From: an uncultured Clostridia bacterium
GTDB taxonomy: Bacteria; Bacillota; Clostridia; Oscillospirales; Oscillospiraceae
Length of the DNA stretch: 5,891 nt
Assembly: GCA_945918315.1 (NCBI GenBank)
Contig: CAMEIK010000081.1
Span: 1 to 5,891 of the forward strand
Direction: 5' to 3'
Shown here: piece by piece, positions 1-5,836 of the stretch
Numbering within the stretch: position 1 is the stretch's first letter
Layout: the number at the start of each line of letters is the position of its first letter
The notes under the pieces: model-generated
What the model saw: the letters and a program-made list of their open reading frames with translations, nothing else
The model's database searches: none
Told to the model about the DNA's origin: nothing
Made by a program: the position numbers and the translations under genes

Positions 1-5
1 CTTTT

Positions 6-11
6 TATAAT
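6..11 (+). promoter_or_regulatory. Possible -10 box upstream of the first operon
   Basis: TATAAT matches the sigma-A -10 consensus perfectly and lies about 130 bases before the first gene. Any -35 box would fall outside the window, so the promoter cannot be verified. If it is real, transcription would start near position 18 and the leader would carry most of the left-end repeat. No better promoter is seen between the repeat and the start codon. Confidence 0.25.
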
Positions 12-12
12 C

Positions 13-60
13 ATCCCGAAGGGATTCCTTAATTGTCCATTGTCCATTGTCAATTAAATT
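13..60. repeat. Left copy of an inverted dispersed repeat (hairpin plus 7-base units)
   Basis: The repeat opens with a 13-base hairpin, ATCCC-GAA-GGGAT (13-25). After a short linker come three 7-base units: TGTCCAT at 34-40, TGTCCAT at 41-47 and TGTCAAT at 48-54. It ends with TAAATT. Its reverse complement occurs at 5837-5891, where the only difference is one additional 7-base unit. Similarity stops at position 61. It lies upstream of the first gene and shows no coding potential. It resembles the heptamer-based short tandem repeats scattered between genes in several bacterial genomes. Whether it is mobile, or merely spread by recombination or slippage, cannot be judged from here. Confidence 0.85.
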
Positions 61-125
61 CCCGATTTGTCCCTTTGCTTTCAAAGCCGAAACAGAAACA
101 ACAGCTTTCGGAACGATACCAACAT

Positions 126-133
126 GGAAAGGA
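126..133 (+). promoter_or_regulatory. Ribosome binding site that fixes the first gene's start
   Basis: GGAAAGGA lies 6 bases before the ATG at 140. The same reading frame stays open upstream to a TTG at 47, but that codon sits inside the left-end repeat and has no Shine-Dalgarno sequence. This site therefore favours the ATG at 140. Confidence 0.75.
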
Positions 134-139
134 CTTGCC

Positions 140-1516
140 ATGAAAGAACGACGCGAAAACGCGGAGCGGCAGCCGCCGGTGAATTCCAGCTTCCGTCCGC
201 CCCAAAAGGAAAAACCCCGCCCCTTTATCGGCCCCTATCTGCTGATTCTTATGGTGCTGCTGGGCCTGGCCGCCTGGACGCTGCGGTATGTGCACAGCGC
301 TCTGGAAGAGTACGAGGCCTCCCAGCCGGAAAATATCCTGGCCGTTCAGCTGGAAAAGCTCCGCCATCCGGAAGCCGGGAGCCAATTTGAGGACATCGTG
401 TCTCTGGACACCATGCGCAGCCAGTGGAACGCCTCCGAGGAGGATGTGGCCCAATTCAAAAAGGACTTCCTTGCCAGCTCCATTACCTTCCTGGAAGATC
501 ACAGCCTGGTGGATTCCTCCAAAAAAACCTTCCACGTGCTCAGCAACGGCTGCAAGGTGGCATCGGTTACGCTGAACCATGTGGGGCAGGAGAGCCGCCT
601 GCTGATCTTCACCCTGGACCGGTGGAGCGTGGAAAAAATGGATGTCTTCGGCTACGAATTCCGGCTCAACGCCCCCGCCTCCGTCATTGTAAAGAGCAAC
701 GGGGAGGTATTGCAGGGGCAGATCACCGACGGAAAGGCTTCCTACTATGTCCGGAGCCTGGTCCCCCTGAATGTGGAAATCTGCGACATCCTGGGCAACA
801 GCGTTCCCTATGACCAGAAAAATCTGCCCACCTTTACGGACTATCAGGTCACCATCCCCGCAAGCTATACCATCTGCGGAGTGGAGCCCGTTTCTCTGGA
901 GGCCGCCTCCCTGAAGCCCATGGAGGAGCTGAAATACGTGAAGGAATACTGCCCGGATCTGCCGGACATTGCCACCTACACCCTGCGCATTCTCTCCGGG
1001 GAGCCGGACTTCCGGATTCTCGACGGCAGCGGCAAGGAAGTGAACTTTACCATCGAGGACAGGAAGGTTACCATTGCCGGGAATTTTGCCGGTCAGGACA
1101 CCCTGCCCCTCTCCGTGGATATTGACCCTCTGGCAGTGGCAAAGCTCTGGAGCCTGCTGATGACCCAGGATCTGTCCGGCCCCAACAACGGCTACGGTCA
1201 GATAGAGCCCTACCTGATCAAGGGCTCCTATTTGCAGGATGTGGCCTGGAAATGGGCCACCGGTCAGGACATCACCTTTACCAGCAACCACTACCTGAAA
1301 ACCCCGCCCTTCCAGGTGGAGCAGATTTCCAACTATGTGGTTTACTCCGACACCTGCTTCTCCTGCGACATCCGGCTGGAAAAGACCCTGGTGCTGACCC
1401 GCACCGGAGAAGAAGTGAAGGATGTGGTAAACTCCACCTTTTATTTCGTAAAATACGACGGCACGGGCAGCGGCAACTCCCGCTGGTACCTGGCCGATTA
1501 CCGTGAAATTCTGTAA
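140..1516 (+). CDS. Membrane-anchored extracytoplasmic protein of unknown function
   Basis: I do not recognise the family of this 458-residue protein. Residues 1-28 are charged and proline-rich and should be cytoplasmic. Residues 29-51 form one hydrophobic helix, and the remaining ~400 residues should lie outside the membrane. Residues ~55-168 mix helical and strand-like stretches. Residues ~170-325 look like two beta-rich modules, each with a 'P-A-S-(V/Y)-x-(V/I)' strand pattern. Residues ~335-458 have the size and helix-then-curved-sheet look of an NTF2-like domain, ending in a 'W-Y-L-A-D-Y' strand. A CxxC pair sits at C406/C409. No catalytic motif is evident. The ATG at 140 is chosen because of the Shine-Dalgarno sequence at 126-133. 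The stop is followed after 11 bases by the phosphodiester glycosidase gene, whose product has the same topology, so a joint envelope role is inferred. The NTF2-like assignment rests on pattern only. Confidence 0.85.
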   Translation: MKERRENAERQPPVNSSFRPPQKEKPRPFIGPYLLILMVLLGLAAWTLRYVHSALEEYEASQPENILAVQLEKLRHPEAGSQFEDIVSLDTMRSQWNASEEDVAQFKKDFLASSITFLEDHSLVDSSKKTFHVLSNGCKVASVTLNHVGQESRLLIFTLDRWSVEKMDVFGYEFRLNAPASVIVKSNGEVLQGQITDGKASYYVRSLVPLNVEICDILGNSVPYDQKNLPTFTDYQVTIPASYTICGVEPVSLEAASLKPMEELKYVKEYCPDLPDIATYTLRILSGEPDFRILDGSGKEVNFTIEDRKVTIAGNFAGQDTLPLSVDIDPLAVAKLWSLLMTQDLSGPNNGYGQIEPYLIKGSYLQDVAWKWATGQDITFTSNHYLKTPPFQVEQISNYVVYSDTCFSCDIRLEKTLVLTRTGEEVKDVVNSTFYFVKYDGTGSGNSRWYLADYREIL

Positions 1517-1521
1517 GGAGG
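1515..1521 (+). promoter_or_regulatory. Strong Shine-Dalgarno overlapping the upstream stop codon
   Basis: AAGGAGG starts inside the TAA stop codon of the first gene and lies 6 bases before the ATG at 1528. This arrangement implies that the two genes share a transcript and that their translation is probably coupled. Confidence 0.85.
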
Positions 1522-1527
1522 CGGGCC

Positions 1528-2691
1528 ATGAGAGGAAAATTTGAAGCGCCCCGCCAGCGGCGCCGCCCCGGGGAGCCGGCACAGCAGCCCCGGAATTCCG
1601 CCCAGCCGGCAGCCAGGCCGTCCCGCCGGACAAAATACCGCAAGCCCACCTTCGGCGAGCATCTGCTGCGGTTTCTGGCCGTGGTGCTGACCGTGGTGGT
1701 GGTTTTCGCGGGAACCCTGTTTCTGTCCCTGAAGATGATCTGCGGCTCCACCTCCCCCAGCGCTAAGCGCACCTTCGTCACCACGCTGCTGGAAACCGGG
1801 CAGCTGAAATTCCTGGTCTCCTGGTTTGTCCCTGCCGCCGAAGTTCAGGAAATCGTAAACGGCAACTCCATGGTAAAGCTGGAGGAGGAGGTAAACACGG
1901 GCCTCATTACCTTTGAGCCCTTTGAGGATGCCCAGGAGGAAGCGGAGGCTCAGGACCTGGAGGTCATTGAACTCTCCGGAAGATCCTACACCGCCAAGCT
2001 GATTAAGGTCCGGGATCCCTCCCGGATCAGTCTGGCCACCATCTACCCCTGGCGGGAAACCGGCGTGACGCTGGAGGAGCTGGCGAAGCAGAGCGGCGCC
2101 ATCGCGGCCATCAACGGCGGCATCTACAATTCCACCAACAACTCCGGCGGCCGGCCCTACGGCGTCATTGTCAGCAACGGCGAAATTCAGTACAACAAGC
2201 CCAACGAATACCCGGGCCTGGTTCTGGTGGGCTTTGACAACGACAACATCCTGCAGATCATCGATGTGGACGGCATGACCCCTGCTCAGCTGGAAGCTCT
2301 GGTGGATGAGAAGGGCATCCGGGACGCCGTTACCTTCCAGGAGGAAAGCAGCGACGCCAACAACCACTTTGTCCAGCTGATCATCAATGGCAATCCCCGG
2401 GGCATGAACGGCGTGGGCAGCGGCCTGAATCCCCGCACCGCCATCGGTCAGTGCGCCGACGGCTCCGTGCTCCTGCTGGTTACCGACGGCCGGGGCAAGA
2501 ACGGCCACCTGGGTGCCTCCGCCGCCGACCTCATTGAGATCATGACCCAGTACGGCGCGGTGAACGCCGCCAACCTGGACGGCGGCAGCTCCACCTGCAT
2601 GTACTACAACGGGGAGTATCTGATGACCTCCGTTACCTTCTACTATTCCAACAGCTCCTGGAAGCTCCCCGCCGGCTTCATCGTGAAGTAA
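1528..2691 (+). CDS. Membrane-anchored phosphodiester glycosidase family protein (NAGPA-type domain)
   Basis: This 387-residue protein has an Arg/Pro/Gln-rich cytoplasmic tail (1-45), one membrane helix (~46-68), a linker with an acidic stretch (~119-145), and a C-terminal catalytic-type domain from ~150 to the end. Family hallmarks are visible. 'AAINGGIYN' spans 193-201. 'NPRTAIG' starts at 301 and is followed by 'DGS' and 'VTDGR' (318-322). 'NLDGGSST' spans 349-356. In NAGPA-domain proteins (human uncovering enzyme and bacterial relatives) these segments build the active site that cleaves sugar-1-phosphodiesters. Bacterial members are often annotated as exopolysaccharide biosynthesis proteins. 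The native substrate here is unknown; a phosphodiester-linked surface glycan or teichoic-type polymer is an inference. It is the second gene of a tight operon, with its Shine-Dalgarno overlapping the previous stop codon. The domain looks complete and no key motif is missing. Confidence 0.93.
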   Translation: MRGKFEAPRQRRRPGEPAQQPRNSAQPAARPSRRTKYRKPTFGEHLLRFLAVVLTVVVVFAGTLFLSLKMICGSTSPSAKRTFVTTLLETGQLKFLVSWFVPAAEVQEIVNGNSMVKLEEEVNTGLITFEPFEDAQEEAEAQDLEVIELSGRSYTAKLIKVRDPSRISLATIYPWRETGVTLEELAKQSGAIAAINGGIYNSTNNSGGRPYGVIVSNGEIQYNKPNEYPGLVLVGFDNDNILQIIDVDGMTPAQLEALVDEKGIRDAVTFQEESSDANNHFVQLIINGNPRGMNGVGSGLNPRTAIGQCADGSVLLLVTDGRGKNGHLGASAADLIEIMTQYGAVNAANLDGGSSTCMYYNGEYLMTSVTFYYSNSSWKLPAGFIVK

Positions 2692-2726
2692 CCGGCATTC
2701 CCGTCCCTCTCCCAGGAAAAGACAGC

Positions 2727-2766
2727 AAAAAATCAAGGCCGCCGATAAAGCATCGGTGGCCTTGAT
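2727..2766. terminator. Bidirectional intrinsic terminator between convergent genes
   Basis: A 15-bp stem with one G-T-type mismatch pairs 2732-2746 (ATCAAGGCCGCCGAT) with 2752-2766 (ATCGGTGGCCTTGAT) around a 5-base loop. On the minus strand the stem runs into six T's (A-tract 2727-2732), which is a textbook terminator. On the plus strand the tail is only GTATTT, so it is weaker. It lies 40 bases after the glycosidase stop codon and probably serves both that operon and the minus-strand CBS gene. Confidence 0.85.
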
Positions 2767-2856
2767 GTATTTCCGATTCCTATCGATCCTTCTGACAACA
2801 GCCCGGACACTTGAGCAGCCCAGGGCCATGGGTATGGATCCGGAAAACCCTGTGGG

Positions 2857-3025
2857 TTAAGGCAACACCGCATAAATCGGCAAGGAAGCTCAGCGAGAGA
2901 TTTTGTGCCGGTTCAAAGTTTCAAAAATGAGGGAATACTGTATGTATTTCCCATTTTTGAAACTGTAGAACCGGTGCAAAAGATCCGCTGAGATCCGCAG
3001 ACGCATTTGTGCGGTGTTGCCTTAA
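2857..3025. mobile_element. 169-bp MITE-like element with 16-bp terminal inverted repeats
   Basis: TTAAGGCAACACCGCA at 2857-2872 is matched exactly in inverted orientation at 3010-3025. After one mismatch the match continues with AAAT. Further paired blocks make the whole unit one long imperfect hairpin: CTCAGCG 2889-2895 with 2986-2992, CCGGTTC 2908-2914 with 2968-2974, and a 12-bp block 2918-2929 with 2952-2963. The tip is near 2937-2945. There is no transposase and no credible gene inside, so it would be non-autonomous. Both ends carry TTAA, which could be a target duplication or part of the repeat. From memory, ends of this type (AAGGCAACACCGCA) recur in Oscillospiraceae genomes; copy number cannot be checked here. 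Its right end contains the stop codon of the CBS gene. Confidence 0.75.
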
Positions 3026-3435
3026 TCCTCGGGAAAGAGCATTTCCCGACAATATTTAATGATGGAGCGGCGGGTGACGATACCGATAAAGGCATCCTTG
3101 TCATCCACCACGGGAACAAAGTTCTGTGTAGACGCCCGGTCAATGAGATCGTGCATGGAGGTAGTGACCCGGACGGGGACATACTCCTTCCGGTGGGAAA
3201 TCTCCGTAATCCGGTGGGCCTCCGCCTGGCGGATGTCCATATAACACATGTTCTTCAGGGCCCACAGCAGGTCCCCCTCTGTCAACGCTCCCCGGTATTC
3301 GCCCCGCCGGTTCAGGATGGGGATTGCCGTGTAGCCCGCGGCCTCCATCTTCTCCAGGGCCTGACGAATGGTATAATCATCATATAAGTAAGCGCACATG
3401 GCCTTTGGCATCAGGAAAAAAAGGATATTGTTCAT
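3022..3435 (-). CDS. CBS-pair domain protein, probable nucleotide-sensing regulator
   Basis: This 137-residue protein is made of little more than two CBS domains. CBS1 spans ~7-61 and contains 'YTAIPILNRRGEYRGALTEGDL'-like strands, with T52 and D55 in the usual G-h-x-T-x-x-D position. CBS2 spans ~75-131 and contains 'VPVVDD' followed by 'IGIVTRRS', where S124 replaces the usual ribose-contacting Asp. Such pairs (Bateman modules) typically bind AMP, ATP or related ligands and act as regulators. The loss of Asp in CBS2 suggests ligand binding mainly at the first site, which is an inference. It has no membrane segment or DNA-binding domain, so it should be cytosolic and act through a partner not visible here. 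The start is supported by AAAGGAAG at 3442-3449. The TAA stop lies within the end of the MITE-like element. It follows lysA on the same strand but has its own promoter. Confidence 0.9.
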   Translation of the reverse strand: MNNILFFLMPKAMCAYLYDDYTIRQALEKMEAAGYTAIPILNRRGEYRGALTEGDLLWALKNMCYMDIRQAEAHRITEISHRKEYVPVRVTTSMHDLIDRASTQNFVPVVDDKDAFIGIVTRRSIIKYCREMLFPED

Positions 3436-3523
3436 AAGCAGCTTCCTTTCGCGGTTTCCTTGGGACGCCCTCCGGCAGACACCGGGTTGGGATTGTCACC
3501 TTCCTCTCACCGTCCCCACAGGT

Positions 3524-3552
3524 ATTATACCATAGGGAAAAGGAAATTGCAT
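3524..3552 (-). promoter_or_regulatory. Extended -10 promoter of the CBS gene
   Basis: On the minus strand TGGTATAAT gives a perfect -10 (3524-3529) with a TGn extension. The -35 region near 3547-3552 (ATGCAA) is poor. Just upstream, an A7 run (3557-3563) could act as an UP element. Predicted start is near 3517, giving an untranslated leader of about 80 bases. Confidence 0.65.
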
Positions 3553-3586
3553 GAACTTTTTTTGTTGCTAGTGCCCTTTGCCAGCC

Positions 3587-3610
3587 AAAAAAGCACATCC
3601 TGTTTTGTGC
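3587..3610 (-). terminator. Probable intrinsic terminator of lysA
   Basis: On the minus strand, 14 bases after the lysA stop codon, GCACA (3606-3610) pairs with TGTGC (3593-3597) around an 8-base loop. Six T's follow directly (A-run 3587-3592). The stem is only 5 bp, so some readthrough into the CBS gene is possible. Confidence 0.5.
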
Positions 3611-3623
3611 AAAATGCCGGGTA

Positions 3624-4886
3624 TCAGTTGTGGAACGAAAACTCCGTGCAGTCCAGGGTGGCAAAGTAATCCATGGGGGTCTCCGCCCGGCGGATCAGCC
3701 GGAAGCTGCCATCGGGATGGAGCAGCACCTCCGCCCCCCGGAGCTTGCCGTTATAGTTGTAGCCCATGCAGTGGCCGTGGGCGCCGGTGTCGTGGATGGC
3801 CAGAATATCCCCCACCCGGATTTCCGGCAGGCTCCGCTCAATGGCAAACTTGTCGTTGTTCTCACACAGGCCGCCGGTCACATCGTAGACATGGTCCAGC
3901 ACCGCGTCCTCCTTGCCCAGGACCGTGATGTGGTGGTAGGCGCCGTACATGGCAGGCCGCATCAGGTCCGCCGCGCAGGCATCCAGGCCCACATATTCCC
4001 GGTAGATATGCTTCTGATGGAGCACCGTGGCAATGAGCTCCCCGTAGGGCGCCAGCATGTACCTTCCCAGCTCCGCGAAAATGGCCACATCGTCCATTCC
4101 GGCAGGGGTCAGAATCTGCTCGTACCTTTCCCGGACACCCTGGCCGATGAGGCGAATATCACAGGCCGGCTGCTCCGGACGGTAGTCCACACCGATGCCG
4201 CCGGAAAGATTGATAAAGGAAAAATGGGCTCCCGTAGCGTTTTTCAGCCGTACCGCCAGGCGGAACAGCTTTGCTGCCAACTCGGGGTAATACTCGTTGG
4301 TGGTGGTATTGGAGGCCAGGAAGGCGTGAATGCCGAAGTGCTTCACCCCCAGCTTCTGCAGCCGGGTGATGGCCCCGCCCATCTGATCCTCCGTCATGCC
4401 GTACTTGGCGTCCCGGGGCATGTCCATAATGGTATTGCCCAGGCTGAAGGAACCGCCAGGATTGTACCGCAGGCAGACCGTCTCCGGCACAGGGCCCAGG
4501 CCCGCCAGAAAATCCACATAGGTGGCGTCGTCCAGATTGATATAGGCCCCCATTTCCCGGGCCTTGCGCATATCCTTTTCCGGGGTCACATTGGAGGAAA
4601 ACATGATGTCATGGCCGGTGATCCCCACCGCCTCCGCAAGAAGCAGCTCCGTGTAGGTGGCGCAGTCACAGCCGCAACCCTCCTCGTAGAGGAGCTTCAG
4701 AATATAGGGATTGGGGGTGGCCTTTACGGCAAAATACTCCCGAAAGCCCTTGTTCCAGGAAAAGGCCTCCCGGAGGGCCCGGGCATTGGCCCGAATACCG
4801 GCTTCATCGTAAATGTGAAACGGGGTGGGGATGGTGTTTGTGATCTCCCGGATCTTTTCCAGGGTCACAAAGGGGGTCTTTTTCAT
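3624..4886 (-). CDS. lysA: Diaminopimelate decarboxylase, last step of lysine biosynthesis
   Basis: This 420-residue fold-type III PLP enzyme should convert meso-2,6-diaminopimelate to L-lysine and CO2 in the cytosol. The N-terminal TIM barrel carries 'YFAVKATPNP' with the PLP lysine K55. It also has 'GIHAF' with H187, expected to stack on the cofactor, and the phosphate-binding 'NLSGGIG' at 226-232. The C-terminal beta domain carries 'GGLCENND' with C341 at the catalytic cysteine position, then 'DTGAHGHCMGYNYNGKLR' (366-383) and 'IRRAET' (398-403). Several motifs differ from the best-known LysA enzymes: ELGR (272-275) for EPGR, CENND for CESGD, and GAH for GAY. This fits a divergent branch that I recall as common in Clostridia. 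Length is normal and the gene is intact. GAGGGA at about 4892-4897 serves as its ribosome binding site. A related decarboxylase specificity is less likely but not excluded. Confidence 0.9.
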   Translation of the reverse strand: MKKTPFVTLEKIREITNTIPTPFHIYDEAGIRANARALREAFSWNKGFREYFAVKATPNPYILKLLYEEGCGCDCATYTELLLAEAVGITGHDIMFSSNVTPEKDMRKAREMGAYINLDDATYVDFLAGLGPVPETVCLRYNPGGSFSLGNTIMDMPRDAKYGMTEDQMGGAITRLQKLGVKHFGIHAFLASNTTTNEYYPELAAKLFRLAVRLKNATGAHFSFINLSGGIGVDYRPEQPACDIRLIGQGVRERYEQILTPAGMDDVAIFAELGRYMLAPYGELIATVLHQKHIYREYVGLDACAADLMRPAMYGAYHHITVLGKEDAVLDHVYDVTGGLCENNDKFAIERSLPEIRVGDILAIHDTGAHGHCMGYNYNGKLRGAEVLLHPDGSFRLIRRAETPMDYFATLDCTEFSFHN

Positions 4887-4924
4887 TCGCTTCCCTCTTC
4901 TTTCGTTTTATCGAATTTCCTTCG

Positions 4925-4953
4925 ATTTTACCGGAGGCAAGGGGTTTTGTCAA
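4925..4953 (-). promoter_or_regulatory. Near-consensus sigma-A promoter of lysA
   Basis: On the minus strand TTGACA (4948-4953) and TAAAAT (4925-4930) are separated by exactly 17 bases. The start should be near 4918, giving a leader of about 30 bases. That is too short for a lysine riboswitch, so no riboswitch control is expected from this promoter. Confidence 0.85.
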
Positions 4954-4962
4954 TGGGAAATT

Positions 4963-5015
4963 CCCTCTACCGGGGATAGAAACGCCCTCTCTCCCCCATG
5001 TAGAGGGGGTCCCCC
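4963..5015. promoter_or_regulatory. Inverted repeats in the divergent lysA/trhA promoter region
   Basis: CCCTCTAC (4963-4970) is repeated in inverted orientation as GTAGAGGG (5000-5007). It overlaps the palindrome GGGGGTCCCCC (5005-5015). The block begins 10 bases upstream of the lysA -35 box and ends about 30 bases before the trhA -10 box. It could be an operator or an RNA/DNA hairpin. No known regulator site is recognised. Confidence 0.35.
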
Positions 5016-5044
5016 GGAATAAGGCTTCTTTTTTTCGGAAAACA

Positions 5045-5053
5045 TGGTATACT
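5045..5053 (+). promoter_or_regulatory. Extended -10 promoter of the TrhA-like gene
   Basis: TGGTATACT combines a TGn extension with a good -10 hexamer (TATACT, 5048-5053). No convincing -35 box lies 16-18 bases upstream, where the sequence is T-rich. The predicted start near 5060 leaves a leader of about 57 bases. Confidence 0.55.
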
Positions 5054-5116
5054 TGCTCATGGGGAAAGGCCCCTCCGCCTCCGCCCCAATCCCCTCAAAA
5101 AGGAAGGTAACCCTTT

Positions 5117-5788
5117 ATGAAACGTACAAAGCTGTCCGACCGGGCGCTTCCGGACTATTCCCGGGGCGAGGAACGGATGAATACCATCACCCATATTGTG
5201 GGCGGCGCCCTGGGTATCGCGGGGCTGACACTGTGCGTGGTCTTTGCCGCCCTCCGTCACAATCCTTACGGTGTGGTGGGCTCCGCCATCTACGGAGCTT
5301 CCCTGATCGCGCTGTACACCGTGTCCAGCGTCTACCACGGCCTGAAGCCCGGCATGGGGAAAAAGGTCATGCAGGTGATTGACCACTGTACCATCTATTT
5401 TCTCATCGCCGGGACCTATACCGTCATCGTCCTGTCCGCCATCCGGCCCCGGTACCCCCTCCTCGGCTGGGGGCTCTTCGCCTTTGAGTGGGTCATGGCT
5501 GCCATCGCCACCACCCTCACCGCCATTGACCTGAAGAAATACAATGTGATTTCCATGATCTGCTATATCGGCCTGGGGTGGGCCATTATCCCCTTTGCCC
5601 GGCAGGCCCTGGAAGCGCTGACTCTGCCCGGGTTCCTGTTTCTGCTGTCGGGAGGCATCGCCTACACCATCGGCGCGGTGCTCTACGGCATCGGCAGCAA
5701 GCGCAAGTGGATGCACTCGGTGTTCCACATTTTCGTGGTGCTGGGAAGCGTCCTTCAATTCTTCGCCGTACTGCTGTACGCAATCTGA
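5117..5788 (+). CDS. trhA: PAQR/hemolysin III family membrane protein (TrhA-like)
   Basis: This 223-residue integral membrane protein is of typical family length. Seven hydrophobic segments are visible at about 26-46, 53-73, 86-108, 115-137, 144-162, 171-193 and 201-222. Family signatures are present: 'YSRGEER' before the first helix followed by 'TH' (25-26), S70-x3-H74 in helix 2, D89 at the start of helix 3, and H200-x3-H204 at helix 7. In PAQR relatives these His residues bind a metal, and eukaryotic members hydrolyse ceramide. Bacterial members were named hemolysin III, and more recent work links them to membrane fluidity and energetics, so virulence should not be inferred. AAGGAAGG at 5100-5107 lies 9 bases before the ATG, a slightly long spacing. 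The 'YSRGEER' segment supports this start over the internal Met21. It is divergent from lysA and looks monocistronic. No clear terminator follows before the right-end repeat. Confidence 0.93.
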   Translation: MKRTKLSDRALPDYSRGEERMNTITHIVGGALGIAGLTLCVVFAALRHNPYGVVGSAIYGASLIALYTVSSVYHGLKPGMGKKVMQVIDHCTIYFLIAGTYTVIVLSAIRPRYPLLGWGLFAFEWVMAAIATTLTAIDLKKYNVISMICYIGLGWAIIPFARQALEALTLPGFLFLLSGGIAYTIGAVLYGIGSKRKWMHSVFHIFVVLGSVLQFFAVLLYAI

Positions 5789-5836
5789 TTATCAAAGATT
5801 CGTGCATCGTTTTTCCACAATCGCCTGCTAAATTGA

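Noticed and set aside
34..54. CRISPR-like array at the heptamer repeats
   Set aside because: The units are 7 bases long and directly adjacent with no spacers, and no cas genes are present.
83..111. Hairpin CCGAAA...TTTCGG upstream of the first gene as an attenuator
   Set aside because: The stem is only 6 bp with a 13-base loop and no T-tract follows.
47..139. Upstream TTG start that would add 31 residues to the first protein
   Set aside because: The TTG lies inside the left-end repeat and has no Shine-Dalgarno sequence. The added residues do not look like a signal or domain, and the ATG at 140 has a well-placed ribosome binding site.
50..2829. Long open frames on the minus strand opposite the first two genes
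   Set aside because: They are mirror images of G/C-rich codon use on the plus strand. Their Gly/Val/His-rich translations show no domain and no ribosome binding site, whereas the plus-strand products have clear domains.
3380..3520. Leader peptide starting at a GTG upstream of, and overlapping, the CBS gene
   Set aside because: The purine-rich stretch is too close to the GTG for good initiation, the frame runs out of phase into the CBS gene, and the encoded residues are unremarkable.
4887..4918. Lysine riboswitch upstream of lysA
   Set aside because: The predicted leader is only about 30 bases, far shorter than a lysine riboswitch, and no such structure is visible.
3630..4979. Long plus-strand open frame opposite lysA
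   Set aside because: The lysA product is unmistakable, and the antisense translation is low-complexity and resembles no known protein.
5789..5836. Terminator directly after the TrhA-like gene
   Set aside because: A T5 run is present near 5811-5815, but only 3-4 bp stems can be formed before it.
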